A stretch of DNA of 64,000 nucleotides from Psychroflexus montanilacus (GCF_020164535.1 NZ_JAIQZC010000003.1:372001-436000), one strand, 5' to 3'. Positions 8,706 through 17,591 are shown, numbered from the stretch's first letter. Notes: a model not told the origin generated them from the letters alone. Translations and numbers: made by a program.

Positions 8706-9725
8706 ATGTCCAGAATTCTATTAGTTTACACAGGAGGTACCATCGGGATGATCAAAAATCCTGAAACTGGTGCGCTCACAGCTTTCAATTTTGACGAATT
8801 GCTGTCCAATATACCAGAATTAAAACTTTTGGAACACGACATCAGTACCGTAAGTTTTGATGAGCCTGTCGATTCATCAGACATGGATACGACAGATTAC
8901 GTGAAGCTTGCCAATTTAATAGAAGAACATTTCGAAGATTACGACGGTTTTGTGGTGCTTCACGGCAGCGATACCATGTCGTATACTGCTTCAGCCATCT
9001 CCTTTATGTTTGAAAACCTGAAGAAACCTATCATTTTTACAGGATCACAATTGCCTATTGGGGATTTGAGAACCGATGCCAAGGAGAACCTGATTACCAG
9101 TATTCAGCTGGCAGGTTTAAAAGAGCAAGGCAAGACGGTAATTAAAGAAGTTGGACTTTATTTTGAATACAAACTTTACAGGGCTAATAGAACAACCAAA
9201 GTCAATGCTGAACATTTCGAGGCTTTTGAATCGGCGAATTTTCCACCAATTGCAGAATCTGGGGTTAATTTGAAGATTAATTACGAAAAACTCATGAAGC
9301 CCAACATGAGAAAAAAAATGGTAGTGCATAAATCTTTAAATGATAACATTCTGATTTTAAAATTATTTCCAGGAATAAATCAACAGACCTTGAAACATAT
9401 TTTTGATACTCCACATATAGAAGGAGTCATTCTGGAAACTTTTGGAAGTGGAAATGCAAAAACAGACGATTGGTTTACAGAAGCATTAAAAATTCTTATC
9501 GACAGAGGAGTGCATGTAGTCAATGTGACTCAATGTGTTGGAGGAGCGGTACTTATGGGTAAATATGCTACTAGTGAACGGCTGAAAAAGCTTGGAGTTA
9601 TTAGTGGTGGAGACATAACAACAGAGGCTGCCGTAGGAAAAATGATGTATCTTTTGAATAAAAATTTAGGTCCGAAAGTTTTTAAAACTATATTTGAAAC
9701 ATCGTTACGAGGCGAAATGAATTAA
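8706..9725 (+). CDS. ansA: Type I L-asparaginase
   Basis: Hydrolyses L-asparagine to aspartate and ammonia in the cytoplasm. Both family Thr signatures are present: 'YTGGTIGM' at residues 8-15 with the catalytic Thr, and 'VLHGSDTMSYTASA' with the second Thr and Asp of the triad. Later motifs 'ITGSQLPIG' (here 'FTGSQLPIGDLRTDA') and 'ETFGSGN' are also typical. Its length, 339 aa, and lack of a signal peptide fit the cytoplasmic type I enzyme rather than the periplasmic type II. It is in an apparent operon with the upstream tatD-family gene; tRNA-Ser follows 79 nt after its stop. Confidence 0.94.
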   Translation: MSRILLVYTGGTIGMIKNPETGALTAFNFDELLSNIPELKLLEHDISTVSFDEPVDSSDMDTTDYVKLANLIEEHFEDYDGFVVLHGSDTMSYTASAISFMFENLKKPIIFTGSQLPIGDLRTDAKENLITSIQLAGLKEQGKTVIKEVGLYFEYKLYRANRTTKVNAEHFEAFESANFPPIAESGVNLKINYEKLMKPNMRKKMVVHKSLNDNILILKLFPGINQQTLKHIFDTPHIEGVILETFGSGNAKTDDWFTEALKILIDRGVHVVNVTQCVGGAVLMGKYATSERLKKLGVISGGDITTEAAVGKMMYLLNKNLGPKVFKTIFETSLRGEMN

Positions 9726-9804
9726 AAATTAACGTGCAATCCTTCTTGTAAAACTATTTTTTTTTATTTATTTGCTAAGTATTAGTTAACGTTCATTAAT
9801 ATCT

Positions 9805-9894
9805 AGAGAGGTGACCGAGCGGTCGAAGGTGTACGCCTGGAAAGCGTATGTTCCGATTGTATCGGAACCGAGGGTTCGAATCCCTTCCTCTCTG
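9805..9894 (+). tRNA. tRNA-Ser (GGA)
   Basis: A 90-nt class II tRNA. The acceptor strands AGAGAGG (9805-9811) and CCTCTCT (9887-9893) pair perfectly, with G9894 as discriminator. The D arm contains GACCGAGCGGTC, the anticodon stem-loop is TACGC-CTGGAAA-GCGTA (anticodon GGA), the long variable arm is TTCCGAT...ATCGGAA, and the T arm is AGGGTTCGAATCCCT. CCA is not encoded. Confidence 0.97.
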
Positions 9895-9955
9895 CTTTTA
9901 CAAAAACAAACTAAAAATCATTAAACACTAATTATTAATTCTAAGACAGACAACA

Positions 9956-10747
9956 ATGAAAAGATTATTTTCAATTTTAGCCATTTTAGCCATCATGGCA
10001 GTTGGTAACACAACTTTAACTGCGGCAAACACTTCTGATATTTTCACAGAAGCAGCTGTAAACTTTGTACAAGATGATGCAGAAGCTTCAGGAGCCGATG
10101 CTGAAGAAGAAAGTGTAGGTTTTCATCAGGAATTAAAAAAGCGTTTCATTGAAGGTGGTCCTGGGTTTATGGGGATTGTACTTCTTTGTTTAATTCTAGG
10201 GTTAGCAATTGCTTTCGAAAGAATTATATACTTAAACCTGGCAACAACCAACTCTAAGAAACTAGCTCAACAAGTTGAAGATGCCATGAAGAGTGGAGGT
10301 GTTGAAGCTGCTAAAGAGGTTTGCAGAAATACAAGTGGTCCTGTAGCCTCTATCTACTACCAAGGTCTGGACAGAATGGACGAAGGTGTTGAAGCTTCAG
10401 AAAAAGCAGTTGTTGCTTATGGTGGTGTTCAAATGGGACAACTTGAGAAAAATGTGTCTTGGGTATCTTTATTTATCGCACTTGCTCCAATGCTTGGTTT
10501 CATGGGTACGGTAATCGGTATGATTCAGGCTTTTGATAAAATTGAAGCAGCTGGTGATATGCAGCCTTCTTTAGTTGCAGGTGGTATTAAAGTAGCACTT
10601 CTTACAACCGTATTTGGTTTGATTGTAGCTATTATTCTTCAAGTCTTTTATAATTACATTATCGCAAAAATAGATAGTATTGTAAACGATATGGAAGATG
10701 CATCGATTACTCTTATCGATATCTTAGTAGCACATAAAAACAAATAA
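9956..10747 (+). CDS. exbB: ExbB/MotA/TolQ family proton channel
   Basis: Inner-membrane proton channel subunit that, with ExbD, drives TonB-dependent or Tol-type outer-membrane processes. At 263 aa it is typical of Bacteroidota. It has an N-terminal hydrophobic segment (residues 4-22), then transmembrane helices at about 68-88 ('FMGIVLLCLILGLAIAF'), 162-185 ('SLFIALAPMLGFMGTVIG') and 208-232 ('VALLTTVFGLIVAIILQVFY'). The central 'LAPMLGFMGTVIGMIQAF' is the MotA/TolQ/ExbB signature. Downstream are a four-helix membrane gene and two exbD genes, all with gaps of 12 nt or less, forming one operon. Confidence 0.95.
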   Translation: MKRLFSILAILAIMAVGNTTLTAANTSDIFTEAAVNFVQDDAEASGADAEEESVGFHQELKKRFIEGGPGFMGIVLLCLILGLAIAFERIIYLNLATTNSKKLAQQVEDAMKSGGVEAAKEVCRNTSGPVASIYYQGLDRMDEGVEASEKAVVAYGGVQMGQLEKNVSWVSLFIALAPMLGFMGTVIGMIQAFDKIEAAGDMQPSLVAGGIKVALLTTVFGLIVAIILQVFYNYIIAKIDSIVNDMEDASITLIDILVAHKNK

Positions 10748-10752
10748 TAAAT

Positions 10753-11187
10753 ATGAATAAAGCAATAAACATAGTAAAAATCGTCTTTGGAGTATTGGGA
10801 GCTATTCTCTTTGTGAGAATCCTCAACTCTGGAGATGATGCGATAGAAGCCGATGCGGCTTTGCAGACAAGTGTGTTGGCACCATTCATGTATGTGTCTT
10901 ACATTATACTTGGAATTACAGTATTAGCAGTTTTAATATTTTCTATAAAGGCTCTATTTACAGGTAACGTAAAGAAAACCCTTATTTCTTTGGGATCATT
11001 TGTTCTCATTATTGCTATATCTTATGGAGTATCTAGTGGTACAGAAACCGCTTTGAGAGACGGGGACATGTTATCTGCAAGCGGCTCAAGATGGGTAAGT
11101 ACAGGACTAACAGCATTTTATATACTAGCGGTTTTAGCAGTATTGGCTATGCTTGTATCTAGTGTAAGAAAAATTGTAACTAAATAA
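10753..11187 (+). CDS. Four-helix membrane protein of the exbBD operon, 144 aa
   Basis: An integral membrane protein with four predicted helices, roughly residues 5-24, 42-68, 75-95 and 118-140, and little else besides Gly, Ala and Val. It carries no recognised catalytic motif. Its position between exbB (5-nt gap) and exbD (2-nt gap) argues for a role in the same energising complex or its assembly. I recognise it only as a conserved insertion in flavobacterial exbB-exbD-exbD clusters. It is too short to be a channel of the MotA type and has no ExbD-like periplasmic domain. Confidence 0.8.
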   Translation: MNKAINIVKIVFGVLGAILFVRILNSGDDAIEADAALQTSVLAPFMYVSYIILGITVLAVLIFSIKALFTGNVKKTLISLGSFVLIIAISYGVSSGTETALRDGDMLSASGSRWVSTGLTAFYILAVLAVLAMLVSSVRKIVTK

Positions 11188-11189
11188 TT

Positions 11190-11804
11190 ATGGCAAAAAG
11201 ATCAGCACCAGAGGTAAACGCTGGATCCATGGCGGATATAGCTTTCCTTCTGCTTATCTTTTTCTTGGTAACGACTACCATAGAGACGGATAGCGGGATT
11301 ACAAGGAAACTGCCTCCTATAGATGACGAACAAGAGGATCCACCACCGTTGAAGGAACGAAATATTTTCATCGTTCTTGTTAATGCAAGTGGAGAATTAT
11401 TTGTTGAAGATGAAAGAATGGAATTTCAGGATTTAAGACAATCTGCTATTGACTTCTTAGACAATGGTGGAGGTCAAGGTGACGAAGCATGTGACTATTG
11501 TCAAGGTGCCAAGGACCCCAAATCTTCTGATAATCCTGTAAAGGCTGTAATATCATTACAGAACGATAGAAAAACAGAATATGGACGCTACATCGCAGTT
11601 CAGAATGAACTTGTAGCTGCCTATAATGAATTAAGGGATAGAGAAGCAAACAGACTTTATAACACAGATTTTACCGATATGGAAGCTGCCTTTAATGATC
11701 CAGAGTATCAAGGGGATAAAGACAAGCTAAAAGAAAGAATTGGTGTGATTAAAGAATTGTTTCCACAGAAACTCTCTGAAGCTGAACCGAAAAAACGAAA
11801 CTAA
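11190..11804 (+). CDS. ExbD/TolR family biopolymer transport protein (first copy)
   Basis: A single-pass inner-membrane protein with a short cytoplasmic N-terminus containing 'VNAGSMADIAFLLLIFFLVT', the ExbD signature in which the Asp of 'ADIAF' is the proton-carrying residue. The transmembrane helix is at about 15-33, followed by a periplasmic domain. At 204 aa it is longer than classical ExbD (about 140 aa). The extra part (residues 90-204) contains an acidic/Cys segment 'DEACDYCQGAKDP' and a helical tail. It is followed 12 nt later by a second exbD; such pairs are usual in Bacteroidota. Confidence 0.93.
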   Translation: MAKRSAPEVNAGSMADIAFLLLIFFLVTTTIETDSGITRKLPPIDDEQEDPPPLKERNIFIVLVNASGELFVEDERMEFQDLRQSAIDFLDNGGGQGDEACDYCQGAKDPKSSDNPVKAVISLQNDRKTEYGRYIAVQNELVAAYNELRDREANRLYNTDFTDMEAAFNDPEYQGDKDKLKERIGVIKELFPQKLSEAEPKKRN

Positions 11805-11816
11805 AATTGAACACTT

Positions 11817-12299
11817 ATGTCAAAGTTTAAAAAGAAGGGTGATGGTGGAACTCCAGCGATTTCCACAGCCTCATTACCAGATATTGTTTTCATGCTTTTG
11901 TTCTTTTTTATGGTTGTAACTGTGATGAGAGATACATCACTTAAGGTTCAAAATATTTTGCCTTTTGCCGATCAAGTTGAGAAATTAGATAAGAAAAACC
12001 TAATCATGTATATCTATGCAGGTAAGCCCTCACCTAGATATCAAGAAACTTACGGTACAGAAGCTAGGATACAGTTGAACGATAAATACGCCAGTGTAAA
12101 CGAAGTTCAACAGTTCATTAAAGAAGAACGTCAATCAAAACGTGAAGAATTACGTGATAAATTGACCACTGCCCTTAAAGTAGATAAAGAAACTAATATG
12201 GGTCTTGTGTCTGATATTAAGCAAGAACTTCGTAAAGTTGAAGCATTAAAAATTAATTACACGACCAAAGAAGGTGAAGCAACGCTTAATCTGGAGTAA
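11817..12299 (+). CDS. ExbD/TolR family biopolymer transport protein (second copy)
   Basis: The second ExbD of the operon, 160 aa. Its N-terminus is Lys/Gly-rich ('MSKFKKKGDGGTPAIS'), followed by 'ASLPDIVFMLLFFFMVVTVM' with the conserved Asp and the single transmembrane helix (about 20-38). A periplasmic domain with 'IYAGKPSPRYQETYG' and a charged helical tail follow. It probably forms a heteromeric complex with the first ExbD around the ExbB pentamer (family knowledge and inference). It is the last gene before a clear terminator. Confidence 0.93.
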   Translation: MSKFKKKGDGGTPAISTASLPDIVFMLLFFFMVVTVMRDTSLKVQNILPFADQVEKLDKKNLIMYIYAGKPSPRYQETYGTEARIQLNDKYASVNEVQQFIKEERQSKREELRDKLTTALKVDKETNMGLVSDIKQELRKVEALKINYTTKEGEATLNLE

Positions 12300-12322
12300 T
12301 TATTTTATAATAATTTTATTTT

Positions 12323-12354
12323 AAAGGCATTCCTCATCAGGAGTGCCTTTTTTA
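12323..12354 (+). terminator. Terminator of the exbB-exbD operon
   Basis: The 12-bp stem AAAGGCATTCCT (12323-12334) pairs with AGGAGTGCCTTT (12339-12350), with one G-T pair and a 4-nt loop, and is followed by a T run. It lies 24 nt after the second exbD stop. Confidence 0.9.
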
Positions 12355-12394
12355 TTTAAAGAAACCTAGTTAACTTTCCCTTTTTAATTCTTCG

Positions 12395-13093
12395 ATGAAA
12401 CTATTATATTTTTTTTGTTTACTCTTTCTGTTTACAAGCGTATTAGCACAGGATCAACTTTCCTGGCTCAGAGAGAATGAGTCTGATTCCTTGTACAGAG
12501 AGGATCAATTCTATGTGGGGTTTAGTTTTAATTTCCTCACCGAGCTTCCTTCAGAAGTCGACCAGTCAGGATTTTCAGGCGGACTTATTTTTGGATTTAT
12601 AAGAGATATGCCAATTAACAAGAGGCGCAACTTGTCTATCGGTTTAGGTTTAGGCTTTAATTTGAATACTTTTGGTCAAACTCTTCAGATTAGGAGAGAA
12701 GGGAGCAATGATGTTTTTGAACCCATAGACCCGGATATAGATTACGATTCCAACCGTTTTACTACCAATTTAATTGAAGTCCCCTTAGAATTTAGATGGA
12801 GGTCTTCAGATGTAGATAAACTTTCATTCTGGAGAGTTTATCTTGGGGTCAACTTCGGATATGTATTAAGTTCTAAATCCGTTTACAGAAGTCCAGAAGA
12901 GCGTTATAGTTTTAGATCTATAAACGCTATTAATGACTTTAGAACAAGTGCAAAACTCACTTTTGGTTATGGAGCTGTCAATTTCTTTGCAGACCTGAGT
13001 CTTATCCCTGTTTTTGAAGGTCAAATTAATTCTTCTCAAGAGGAGGTAAGTATTAGACCCGTAAAAGTTGGTCTGACTTTCTTTTTCCTTTAA
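12395..13093 (+). CDS. porT: PorT/SprT-type outer-membrane beta-barrel protein
   Basis: A 232-aa secreted protein. The signal peptide is 'MKLLYFFCLLFLFTSVLAQ' (residues 1-19). The mature part has alternating amphipathic strands ('LSIGLGLGFNLNTFG', 'WRVYLGVNFGYVLSS', 'VKVGLTFFFL') and a C-terminal Phe run, as in eight-stranded outer-membrane barrels. Length, barrel pattern and position between the exbD pair and rpoN-asnS fit PorT/SprT, a T9SS/gliding assembly protein in flavobacteria. The assignment rests on context and pattern, and a generic PorT-family porin is the alternative. It is convergent with the next gene, only 2 nt apart. Confidence 0.75.
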   Translation: MKLLYFFCLLFLFTSVLAQDQLSWLRENESDSLYREDQFYVGFSFNFLTELPSEVDQSGFSGGLIFGFIRDMPINKRRNLSIGLGLGFNLNTFGQTLQIRREGSNDVFEPIDPDIDYDSNRFTTNLIEVPLEFRWRSSDVDKLSFWRVYLGVNFGYVLSSKSVYRSPEERYSFRSINAINDFRTSAKLTFGYGAVNFFADLSLIPVFEGQINSSQEEVSIRPVKVGLTFFFL

Positions 13094-13095
13094 AA

Positions 13096-13710
13096 TCAAA
13101 CCCAATAGCTGAAAAAATAGAGTTGAGGGATGCAACCTGCTACAATACCCAAAAATACTTCAGGCAGAGTATGCGCTCTTTGGAAGAGTCTGGAAGAGCT
13201 CACGAGCCCAAGAAATAGTGCAAATAAGGTGATGGAAAACACCAGTGGCTCCTGGAACGATAAGCTTAACCCAACAATAAAACACAAAAGTCCACTGATG
13301 CCTAAGGCGTGCAGACTTATCTTCATTCGGAACATGCTAAAGAGAAGAGAAACCACGCCCGAAAATAAGATGCCAGAGAAAAAATAGAAAAGCGTCCTGT
13401 AATTGTATACGTCCAGAATGTTATTCAATAAGATAAGAACAAGTAGTATAAAAAACATCAGGAAAAATCGTCTCTCCTTTACATCCGATAAATTATAATC
13501 CTTGATGAGTTTGAGGTTCTTTGCTATAAATAAAAAGACGATAGGCAAGAATATGGTCAAAATGCTAACAGCCATAAGTTTGGCAGTAATAATTTGTTGA
13601 TCTAAATAATTTGGGATGGCATAGAAGTAAAACAAGCAACCTGCAATTGGCATCCAAAGGGGATGGCCTAAAATAGAGAGGAACTTAGAAAATTGTTCTA
13701 CAGCTCTCAT
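13096..13710 (-). CDS. PAP2-like multi-pass membrane protein, 204 aa
   Basis: Five or six hydrophobic segments spread over the whole chain. Near the C-terminus 'SSRLFQRAHTLPEVFLGIVAG' resembles the PAP2 phosphatase motif SR-x5-H-x3-D. The Ser-Arg and His are present, but Glu (E183 region) stands where the Asp is normally found. The first PAP2 motif (KxxxxxxRP) is only weakly represented by 'DVKERR'. It may be a degenerate or divergent PAP2-family lipid phosphatase. Its ATG overlaps the rpoN stop by 4 nt (ATGA), so it is translated from the rpoN message. Confidence 0.75.
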   Translation of the reverse strand: MRAVEQFSKFLSILGHPLWMPIAGCLFYFYAIPNYLDQQIITAKLMAVSILTIFLPIVFLFIAKNLKLIKDYNLSDVKERRFFLMFFILLVLILLNNILDVYNYRTLFYFFSGILFSGVVSLLFSMFRMKISLHALGISGLLCFIVGLSLSFQEPLVFSITLFALFLGLVSSSRLFQRAHTLPEVFLGIVAGCIPQLYFFSYWV

Positions 13711-15155
13711 ATTTCTTTTCTCAATCTCGCAACAGGTACATCTAGCTGCTCTCTATATTTAGCGATAGTTCTTCTAGCTATAGGATAACCTTTTTCTTTT
13801 AGAATCTGAGCCAGTTTAGCATCAGTATGCGGTTTTTTCTTATCTTCAGATTCAATGGTCATTTCTAGTATTTTCTTGATTTCTCTGGTCGACACATCTT
13901 CACCTTCTTCATTTTTCATCGATTCGGAAAAGAAGCTTTTAATCAGGAAAGTTCCATAAGGAGTTTCCACGTATTTGCTGTTGGCTACACGTGATATAGT
14001 ACTGATGTCCATATTAATTTTTTCAGCGATATCTTTAAGAATCATCGGTCTTAGTGTTCTTTCGTCGCCTGTTAGGAAATACTCTTCCTGATGCATCATT
14101 ATGGCATACATAGTTGAATATAGCGTCTCCTGCCTTTGTTTTATAGCGTCTATAAACCATTTGGCAGAATCTAACTTTTGCTTGATAAAGAAGACAGCTT
14201 CTTTTTGTTCTTTGGTTTTAGTTTTGGCTTCCTTGTAGCCTTTTAGCATATTTGAATAATCTCTTGAAATATGCATTTCTGGCGCATTTCTTCCATTTAA
14301 TGTAAGTTCTAATTCACCATTTTTGATGTGAATGGCAAAATCTGGGATGACGTGTTCCACAGATTTGGTGTTTCCAGAATATGAAGCTCCGGGTTTAGGG
14401 TTTAAATGCTCTATCTCTTCGATAGCATCCTTTAATTTTTCTTCAGAAATACCGAACTTTTGGAGCAATTTGTCATAATGTTTTTTGCTGAATTTGTCAA
14501 AAGCCTCATCGATTATCCTGTAAGCCAGACTCACGCTTTCTGTCTTGTCTTTTCGTTGTAGCTGTATCAGTAAACATTCTCTTAAATCTCTAGCGCCAAC
14601 TCCAGCTGGGTCCAGAGATTGTACAATCTTTAGCGCTTTTTTTACAGACTCTTCGTCGGTATAGATATTTTGAGTAAAGGCCAGGTCGTCAACTATATCA
14701 ATCAAAGACCGTCTGATGTAACCACTATCATCAACACTACCAACAAGAAAATAGGCAATATCCTCTTGATCACCTCTGAAGGTATAGGTCTGTAATTGAT
14801 TTTTTAGGAACTGAGAAAATGAGGTGCCAGATGCATAAGGTACTTGTTTGTCTTCATCATCTGCACTGTAATTATTAGCCTTTAGCTTGTAGTTTGGAAT
14901 CTCATCATCACTCAAGTAATCATCTACGTCAAACTCAGTTTCAATGACATCATGATCGTCTTCATCAGATTCATTTTTGAATTCATCTTCAAATTCATCT
15001 TTTTCTTTACCAGCATCCAATGCAGGATTCTCCTCATATTCCTGTTTCACTCTTTGTTCAAATGCCAAAGTAGGCAGCTGTATCAACTTCATCAACTGTA
15101 TTTGTTGCGGTGATAGCTTTTGAGATAATTTAAGGTTAAGCCTTTGTTTTAGCAT
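13707..15155 (-). CDS. rpoN: RNA polymerase sigma-54 factor
   Basis: An alternative sigma factor that recognises -24/-12 promoters and needs an AAA+ activator. The order of regions is classical. Region I (residues 1-50) is Gln/Leu-rich ('LSQKLSPQQIQLMKLIQLPT'). The acidic region II follows (about 55-100, runs of Asp and Glu). Region III, the core-binding domain with 'LDPAGVGARDLRECLLIQL', and the DNA-binding part end in the RpoN box 'ARRTIAKYRE' close to the C-terminus. Length 482 aa is normal. The downstream membrane gene overlaps the stop codon; rluA ends 73 nt upstream. Confidence 0.97.
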   Translation of the reverse strand: MLKQRLNLKLSQKLSPQQIQLMKLIQLPTLAFEQRVKQEYEENPALDAGKEKDEFEDEFKNESDEDDHDVIETEFDVDDYLSDDEIPNYKLKANNYSADDEDKQVPYASGTSFSQFLKNQLQTYTFRGDQEDIAYFLVGSVDDSGYIRRSLIDIVDDLAFTQNIYTDEESVKKALKIVQSLDPAGVGARDLRECLLIQLQRKDKTESVSLAYRIIDEAFDKFSKKHYDKLLQKFGISEEKLKDAIEEIEHLNPKPGASYSGNTKSVEHVIPDFAIHIKNGELELTLNGRNAPEMHISRDYSNMLKGYKEAKTKTKEQKEAVFFIKQKLDSAKWFIDAIKQRQETLYSTMYAIMMHQEEYFLTGDERTLRPMILKDIAEKINMDISTISRVANSKYVETPYGTFLIKSFFSESMKNEEGEDVSTREIKKILEMTIESEDKKKPHTDAKLAQILKEKGYPIARRTIAKYREQLDVPVARLRKEI

Positions 15156-15228
15156 GGTTTCAAATCAATAATTTATGCTGAAATTGTTTTTTAGATGATG
15201 TTCAGTACTAGAACTCAAATCTAAAATT

Positions 15229-16107
15229 TTACTTCAACTCATTCATAAATTTAACGAATTTATGTGGGAACTCGGTTTGAATCGTTAAGCTTTCTCGAGT
15301 TTTGGGATGAATAAAATGAACCGAACTAGCATGAAGAAGTAATTGCTGATGCTTTTCTGATGATCCGTAGTCTTTATCTCCCACAATAGGATGTCCTTCT
15401 GAAGATAAATGAATCCTTAGCTGATGCGTACGTCCTGTTTCTGGCAACAAATTGACCAAACTAAAATCTTTATTATTTTTCTGAAATCTATTTTCAACTC
15501 GAAATCTAGTCAGGCTCTGCTTCCCCTCAATAGGTGAACTGAATTTACCTTCAGTTATTTTCAAATGCCCTTCAGCAATTGCAATGTACTGTTTCTGAAT
15601 TTTTTTCTGTTCAAACAACACCGAAAGCAATGTTTTTGCTGAAGTGGTTTTAGAAACAAGTAAGACTCCAGAGGTGGGATTGTCCAGTCTGTGAACAGTT
15701 TGAGGGTAGGGTAATTTATCTTTTTCTGAAGACGGTTTTATATTGAAAGGTAAAGCATTTTCTATGGTTTTAAAGTAATTGCCATTAGTTGGATATCCGC
15801 TTGGTTTATCAATGACAGCCAAATGTTCATCTTCAAATATTACCTTAAGCTGAAGCTGGAAAACTTTCTTCTTCTGCTTAATTTCTTCAGCATAAAGTTT
15901 TAAAACCTGACCATTTTCAATCCAGTCTGAAGTTTGAGCTATCTTCCCATTCAAAGAGATAAGCTCCTTTTTAATGCTTTTTTTTAAAGCATTCCTACTC
16001 CGTATAGATTCAAAAATTGAAATTCCATATTCCTGAAGTCTTATTTTTCCTTCAAGCTGTTCAACCACATGCTTCTCAATGCAGGTTTTAGAATTAAAAT
16101 TCTGCAT
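15229..16107 (-). CDS. RluA family pseudouridine synthase
   Basis: Isomerises uridine to pseudouridine in rRNA or tRNA. The catalytic region reads 'PQTVHRLDNPTSGVLLVSKT' with the essential Asp of HRLD near residue 148. The conserved C-terminal 'LPETGRTHQLRIHLSSEGHP' and 'IVGDKDYGS' are also present. An S4-like RNA-binding domain occupies about residues 30-80 ('LISLNGKIAQTSDWIENGQVL'). Length 292 aa. It begins inside the 3' end of asnS (14-nt overlap) and is therefore co-expressed with it. The target nucleotide cannot be predicted from the sequence. Confidence 0.93.
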   Translation of the reverse strand: MQNFNSKTCIEKHVVEQLEGKIRLQEYGISIFESIRSRNALKKSIKKELISLNGKIAQTSDWIENGQVLKLYAEEIKQKKKVFQLQLKVIFEDEHLAVIDKPSGYPTNGNYFKTIENALPFNIKPSSEKDKLPYPQTVHRLDNPTSGVLLVSKTTSAKTLLSVLFEQKKIQKQYIAIAEGHLKITEGKFSSPIEGKQSLTRFRVENRFQKNNKDFSLVNLLPETGRTHQLRIHLSSEGHPIVGDKDYGSSEKHQQLLLHASSVHFIHPKTRESLTIQTEFPHKFVKFMNELK

Positions 16108-17536
16108 TTTGTGGAGTTCTTGGATAAGGAATTACGTCTCTAATGTTGGACATTCCCGTTGCAAAAAGAACCAAACGCTCAAACCCGAGTCCAAATCCTG
16201 AGTGTTTACAGGTGCCTAGTTTTCTGGTTTCCAGATACCACCACAATTCTTTTTCGTCGACGCCGAGTTCTTTCATTTTGGAAAGTAATACATCATAGCG
16301 CTCTTCCCTTTGAGAGCCTCCTACAATCTCTCCAATACCAGGGAAAAGCACATCCATGGCTCTTACGGTTTTTCCATCATCATTTAGACGCATGTAAAAG
16401 GCTTTGATATCTGCTGGATAATCGTATAAAACTACTGGACATCCAAAGTGTTTTTCGACAAGATAGCGCTCATGCTCACTTTGTAAGTCAGCTCCCCATT
16501 CTTCAATGATGTAGTTGAATTTTTTCTTTTTATTTGGCTTGGAGTTTCTTAAGATTTCAATGGCCTCAGTATAAGACACCCGCTTGAAATTATTTTTTAA
16601 GACAAAGTTTATTTTTTCTCTTAGTGGCATTGGAGATCTGTCTTTTTCTGGTTTGGACTTTTCCTCCTGTAAAAGTCTGTTTTCCAAAAATTCCAAATCT
16701 GCCTTGCAATGTTCAGAAACATAATTTAATACATACTGGATAAAGTCCTCTGCCAAATCTATGTTTCCTTCGAGGTCACAAAAAGCGACTTCAGGTTCTA
16801 TCATCCAGAATTCCGCAAGATGTCTAGAGGTATTGGAATTTTCTGCTCTGAAGGTTGGTCCAAATGTATAGACCTTTCCAAGTCCCAGGGCATAGGTTTC
16901 AGCTTCTAGTTGGCCACTTACCGTAAGATTGGTTTCTTTACCAAAAAAGTCTTTAGAAAAGTCGACCTCTCCAGCTTCATTGGTAGGAACCTTTTTTAAA
17001 TCAAGGTTGGTTACTTTAAACATTTCGCCAGCACCTTCAGCATCGCTACCTGTTATGATAGGTGTGTTAACGTAGTAGAATCCGTTGTTATTAAAATATT
17101 GATGTACTGCAAAAGCCAGTTTAGACCTTACTCTCATTACCGCTCCGAAGGTATTGGTTCTTACTCTCAAGTGGGCTTGCTCTCTAAGCTTTTCCATGGA
17201 GTGTTTCTTGGGCTGAAGTATAGTTTTTTTCACATCTTCCGGGTCTGCATGGCCTAAGATCTCAACGGTTTTTACATCCAATTCCACACGTTGTCCTTTC
17301 CCTTCACTTTCTTTTAGGGTGCCGGTGACCGAGATGGCTGCTCCGGTGGTAATGCTCTTTAAAGTGTCTTCTTCCGTATTTTCAAAATCTACAACACATT
17401 GTAAATTATCTAAGCAGGAGCCGTCGTTTAGCGCTATAAAACGATTGCTTCGAAAGGCTCTTACCCATCCGTTTACCTTGTATTCCTGTAATATGTGATC
17501 AGTTTCTAGAAGTTCAACTACTTTTTTTGTCAGCAT
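16094..17536 (-). CDS. asnS: Asparaginyl-tRNA synthetase
   Basis: A class IIb aminoacyl-tRNA synthetase charging tRNA-Asn. An N-terminal OB-fold anticodon-binding domain (residues 15-100, 'VNGWVRAFRSNRFIALNDGS') precedes the catalytic core. Motif 2 is 'FRAENSNTSRHLAEFWMIEPE' in part (FRAE...HLAEF), and motif 3 is 'GFGLGFERLVLFATG' near the C-terminus. Absence of the Asp-specific insertion and the 'HLAEFWMIEPE' wording distinguish AsnRS from AspRS. Length 480 aa is normal. A consensus promoter lies 25-55 nt upstream. Its presence means tRNA-Asn is charged directly, and the intact tRNA-Asn gene is at 42543. Confidence 0.97.
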   Translation of the reverse strand: MLTKKVVELLETDHILQEYKVNGWVRAFRSNRFIALNDGSCLDNLQCVVDFENTEEDTLKSITTGAAISVTGTLKESEGKGQRVELDVKTVEILGHADPEDVKKTILQPKKHSMEKLREQAHLRVRTNTFGAVMRVRSKLAFAVHQYFNNNGFYYVNTPIITGSDAEGAGEMFKVTNLDLKKVPTNEAGEVDFSKDFFGKETNLTVSGQLEAETYALGLGKVYTFGPTFRAENSNTSRHLAEFWMIEPEVAFCDLEGNIDLAEDFIQYVLNYVSEHCKADLEFLENRLLQEEKSKPEKDRSPMPLREKINFVLKNNFKRVSYTEAIEILRNSKPNKKKKFNYIIEEWGADLQSEHERYLVEKHFGCPVVLYDYPADIKAFYMRLNDDGKTVRAMDVLFPGIGEIVGGSQREERYDVLLSKMKELGVDEKELWWYLETRKLGTCKHSGFGLGFERLVLFATGMSNIRDVIPYPRTPQNAEF

Positions 17537-17560
17537 TTTTGAATAAGTTTATGAAAGCAG

Positions 17561-17591
17561 CAAAGTTAGTTTTTTCCATAAGGCTTTACAA
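17561..17591 (-). promoter_or_regulatory. Bacteroidota promoter of asnS
   Basis: Read on the minus strand: TTG (17591-17589), a 20-nt spacer and TAACTTTG (17568-17561). This is an exact fit to TTG-N17-23-TAnnTTTG, with the -7 box ending 24 nt before the ATG. The boxes and spacing are identical to the promoter at 6623. Confidence 0.7.
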
